Below, piece after piece: positions 20,740 to 21,308 of a DNA stretch of 21,308 bases. A program made the position numbers and the translations under genes. Every line of letters starts with the position of its first letter. Positions within the stretch are counted from its first letter, which is position 1. Under the pieces are notes generated by a model. That model saw nothing but the letters and a program-made list of their open reading frames with translations. It did not search any database and had not been told where the DNA came from. This stretch comes from Oscillospiraceae bacterium (GTDB lineage Bacteria; Bacillota; Clostridia; Oscillospirales; Ruminococcaceae): NCBI GenBank assembly GCA_016296165.1, contig JAEDJV010000031.1, forward strand, positions 1 through 21,308, read 5' to 3'.

Positions 20740-20910
20740 TTATTCAGCGTTAGGAGCACCTACAGGACATACACCTGCACAAGCGCCACAGTCTAAACAT
20801 GTATCAGCATTTATTACATACTTGTCGTCGCCAGCTGTGATAGCGCCTACAGGGCATTCTGATTCACAAGCTCCGCATGAAATACATTCATCAGAAATCT
20901 GGTAAGCCAT
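20740..20910 (-). CDS. 2[4Fe-4S] ferredoxin, clostridial type
   Basis: This 56-aa protein is a small cytoplasmic electron carrier with two classical cluster motifs: CISCGACESECP (Cys9, 12, 15, 19) and CLDCGACAGVCP (Cys38, 41, 44, 48). Length and pseudo-twofold symmetry match clostridial ferredoxins that serve pyruvate:ferredoxin oxidoreductase and hydrogenase in fermenting anaerobes. I take the start at ATG 20908-20910 because GGAGGTG lies just upstream; an in-frame ATG 15 nt earlier would add five residues but overlaps that ribosome site. It has its own promoter and terminator. Confidence 0.95.
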   Translation of the reverse strand: MAYQISDECISCGACESECPVGAITAGDDKYVINADTCLDCGACAGVCPVGAPNAE

Positions 20911-20965
20911 TTTTAGCACCTCCATAGTTTTTCTCGATATTTATCTCTAAATATCTTTTAATATA

Positions 20966-20994
20966 ATTTTATCAGTAAATACGAAAAATTGCAA
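20966..20994 (-). promoter_or_regulatory. Promoter of the ferredoxin gene
   Basis: On the minus strand, TTGCAA (20989-20994) and TAAAAT (plus ATTTTA at 20966-20971) with 17-bp spacing and TG one base before the -10 (extended -10). Confidence 0.75.
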
Positions 20995-21270
20995 TAGTAT
21001 TTTTAAATTAATTTTTGGTACTTCCAAATGCACTGGCTGGAACGGGATGAATCAGTTGTTATCTTCTGTTTCTTGTATTTACAATGCCTCTAGACAACTT
21101 TGTACATAGTCGCAATTTATTCTGAATAATTCATGCAATATGCCGTAAAAACACAATCGAATCCAGTACAAAACCATTCTCTCAAATACACAAAAAACAT
21201 TTTTTACCCATTTAATATTAAAACAGTTACAAAATACGCACCTCCATTACCATAAAACGGTTCAAAAATC
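20995..21270. other. Non-coding stretch at the right end
   Basis: No convincing gene is seen. The longest item of note is a minus-strand ORF at 21117-21200 coding 27 residues with three cysteines (starts MFFVYLREWF), without a clear ribosome site. I could not recognise any remnant of a transposase or other gene. Confidence 0.4.
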
Positions 21271-21305
21271 CCTCTTAGGGCGAAAATCATACCTCTTAGG
21301 GCGAA
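21271..21305. repeat. Two 14-bp direct repeats with 21-bp period at the window edge
   Basis: CCTCTTAGGGCGAA occurs exactly at 21271-21284 and 21292-21305. The spacing is two helix turns, as for a protein-binding pair. The window ends 3 nt later, so further copies cannot be excluded. Confidence 0.6.
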
Positions 21306-21308
21306 CCC

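Noticed and set aside
21271..21305. Possible CRISPR array
   Set aside because: Only two 14-bp repeats with a 7-bp spacer, far shorter than CRISPR units, and no cas gene in the window.

Overview
The window is a stretch of chromosome from a low-GC, Gram-positive anaerobe, most likely a Ruminococcus-type member of the Oscillospiraceae. The evidence is three secreted proteins ending in dockerin modules (cellulosome-type attachment), spoVAD/spoVAE sporulation genes, an archaeal/eukaryal-type prolyl-tRNA synthetase, an ECF sigma factor of the type common in these bacteria, strong AGGAGG-type ribosome sites, TTG and GTG starts, and many TTGaca-17-TAtaaT promoters. The species call is an inference; I could not run a search.

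Left part (1-7000): the 3' end of a tRNA-Glu(UUC) and its terminator; a metallophosphoesterase; a convergent Hpt-domain phosphotransfer protein; a large secreted GH43 arabinanase-like enzyme with a beta-trefoil and a dockerin, behind a perfect LacI-type palindrome; luxS, whose -35 box overlaps the stop codon of the GH43 gene; a convergent Rrf2/IscR-like regulator; a 500-bp gap with a promoter-to-terminator unit that has no ORF (candidate small RNA); then a small membrane protein translationally coupled to proS.

Middle (7000-12700): an operon of ECF sigma factor, a single-pass membrane protein with the layout of an anti-sigma factor, and a secreted dockerin protein built from two copies of an unrecognised domain. 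This looks like a sigma/anti-sigma surface-sensing cassette tied to cellulosome-type proteins. Convergent to it is a secreted Big_2 / BspA-type leucine-rich-repeat protein with its own dockerin. Behind that gene is a cluster of strong hairpins.

Decayed accessory region (12480-15640): a 5'-truncated PD-(D/E)XK nuclease gene, a 46-bp perfect palindrome with a parS-like core, and an AgrA/AgrC-type two-component pair in which one deletion seems to have removed the end of the LytTR DNA-binding domain and the start of the kinase. Just downstream, two 15-bp direct repeats with a 20-bp period lie next to a -35 box and drive a lipoprotein gene, the geometry of a LytTR-activated promoter.

Right part (15640-21308): ktrB-ktrA potassium uptake operon, spoVAD-spoVAE (no spoVAC beside them) ending in a terminator that is itself a second parS-like palindrome, ppiB cyclophilin behind a leader that can form two mutually exclusive hairpins, a DUF4352-like lipoprotein, a 2[4Fe-4S] ferredoxin, and a non-coding right edge with a 14-bp direct repeat of 21-bp period. 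Two parS-like sites 4.5 kb apart suggest the window lies in the part of the chromosome loaded by ParB/Spo0J, usually near the origin.
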